Shown piece by piece: positions 63,934 to 64,000 of a DNA stretch of 64,000 bases (position 1 is its first letter; each line of letters opens with the position of its first letter). A program made the translations under genes and the position numbers. This DNA is from AP-15 sp963774345. GTDB taxonomy: Bacteria; Pseudomonadota; Alphaproteobacteria; ATCC43930; CGMCC-115725. A model generated the notes under the pieces. It was not told the DNA's origin, made no database searches, and saw only the letters and a program-made list of their open reading frames with translations. Location: the NCBI GenBank assembly GCA_963774345.1, contig CAVZFB010000038.1, positions 372,001 through 436,000 of the forward strand, read 5' to 3'.

Positions 63934-64000
63934 TCAAAAGCCGCATAATGTCCATCTGCAAATTTTTTCAGGTAATTCTGAAGGCCTGCTGTCAGGTTTT
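63933..64000 (-). CDS. Partial gene at the right edge (C-terminal 21-22 residues)
   Basis: The minus-strand frame reads NLTAGLQNYLKKFADGHYAA then FE and stops (63933-63935). It is the end of a gene that starts beyond the window. Too short to identify. Confidence 0.5.

Noticed and set aside
1..64000. tRNA or rRNA genes
   Set aside because: No cloverleaf-like or conserved rRNA sequence was recognised by eye; this is not a substitute for a dedicated scan.

Overview
The window is a GC-rich bacterial chromosome segment, most likely from an alphaproteobacterium of the Rhodospirillales/Hyphomicrobiales type. I infer this from the gene content (CaiB/BaiF CoA-transferases, DUF1330, LLM oxidoreductase, PEP-CTERM proteins, RND pair with MarR, isovaleryl-CoA dehydrogenase) and the GC-biased third positions; no rRNA or tRNA was found to confirm it. 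Most of it is catabolic and housekeeping accessory sequence, interrupted by small lower-GC islands and dispersed palindromic repeats.

Layout. 1-2.5 kb: a secreted protein running off the left edge, a broken serine recombinase and an AbiU2-like HEPN protein (small mobile/defence patch). 3.3-10.4 kb: MFS transporter, RDD membrane protein, DUF1330, threonine ammonia-lyase, penicillin-acylase-family hydrolase and a CaiB CoA-transferase. 10.6-12.6 kb: lower-GC block of secreted proteins, two with PEP-CTERM-type C-termini. 12.9-15.3 kb: DsbD/ScsB-like disulfide reductase and a small membrane protein. 15.4-23.6 kb: MdtABC-like efflux operon with adaptor, two equal-length RND permeases and a MarR regulator. 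24-30 kb: small proteins, a two-subunit Rieske dioxygenase, isovaleryl-CoA dehydrogenase, RidA and a second threonine-dehydratase-like enzyme. 30.7-36.3 kb: Tyr-rich secreted protein, SEC-C/TPR/sulfotransferase, a REP-flanked RAYT transposase, another PEP-CTERM protein, YkgJ protein and a higBA module, with many short repeats. 36.4-46.2 kb: VOC protein, RibD-like reductase, a 1111-residue PD-(D/E)XK/helical-repeat protein (best candidate for an undescribed defence gene), amidohydrolase, PEBP protein, CoA-transferase and a CinA-NadD fusion. 46.3-48.7 kb: AT-rich pair of unknown membrane proteins bracketed by about 110-bp imperfect direct repeats. 49-60.8 kb: TPR-glycosyltransferase, two dienelactone-hydrolase-like paralogues around an AT-rich membrane gene, gentisate-dioxygenase-like cupin, LLM oxidoreductase, GlcG/HbpS, OmpA lipoprotein, MetE-like enzyme, MscL and MmgE/PrpD. 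61-64 kb: minus-strand accessory operon with a zinc-ribbon-repeat protein and a Cys/coiled-coil protein, running off the right edge.

A striking property is the number of reading-frame lesions. About fourteen otherwise well-preserved genes carry one or two single-base shifts or an in-frame stop. Because sequence on both sides of each lesion still reads as intact family sequence, these are either assembly indels or very recent inactivations; I annotate them as pseudogene/frameshifted and say where the frame changes. Functional themes are aromatic and CoA-thioester catabolism, drug efflux, cell-surface export, and scattered defence/toxin-antitoxin genes.
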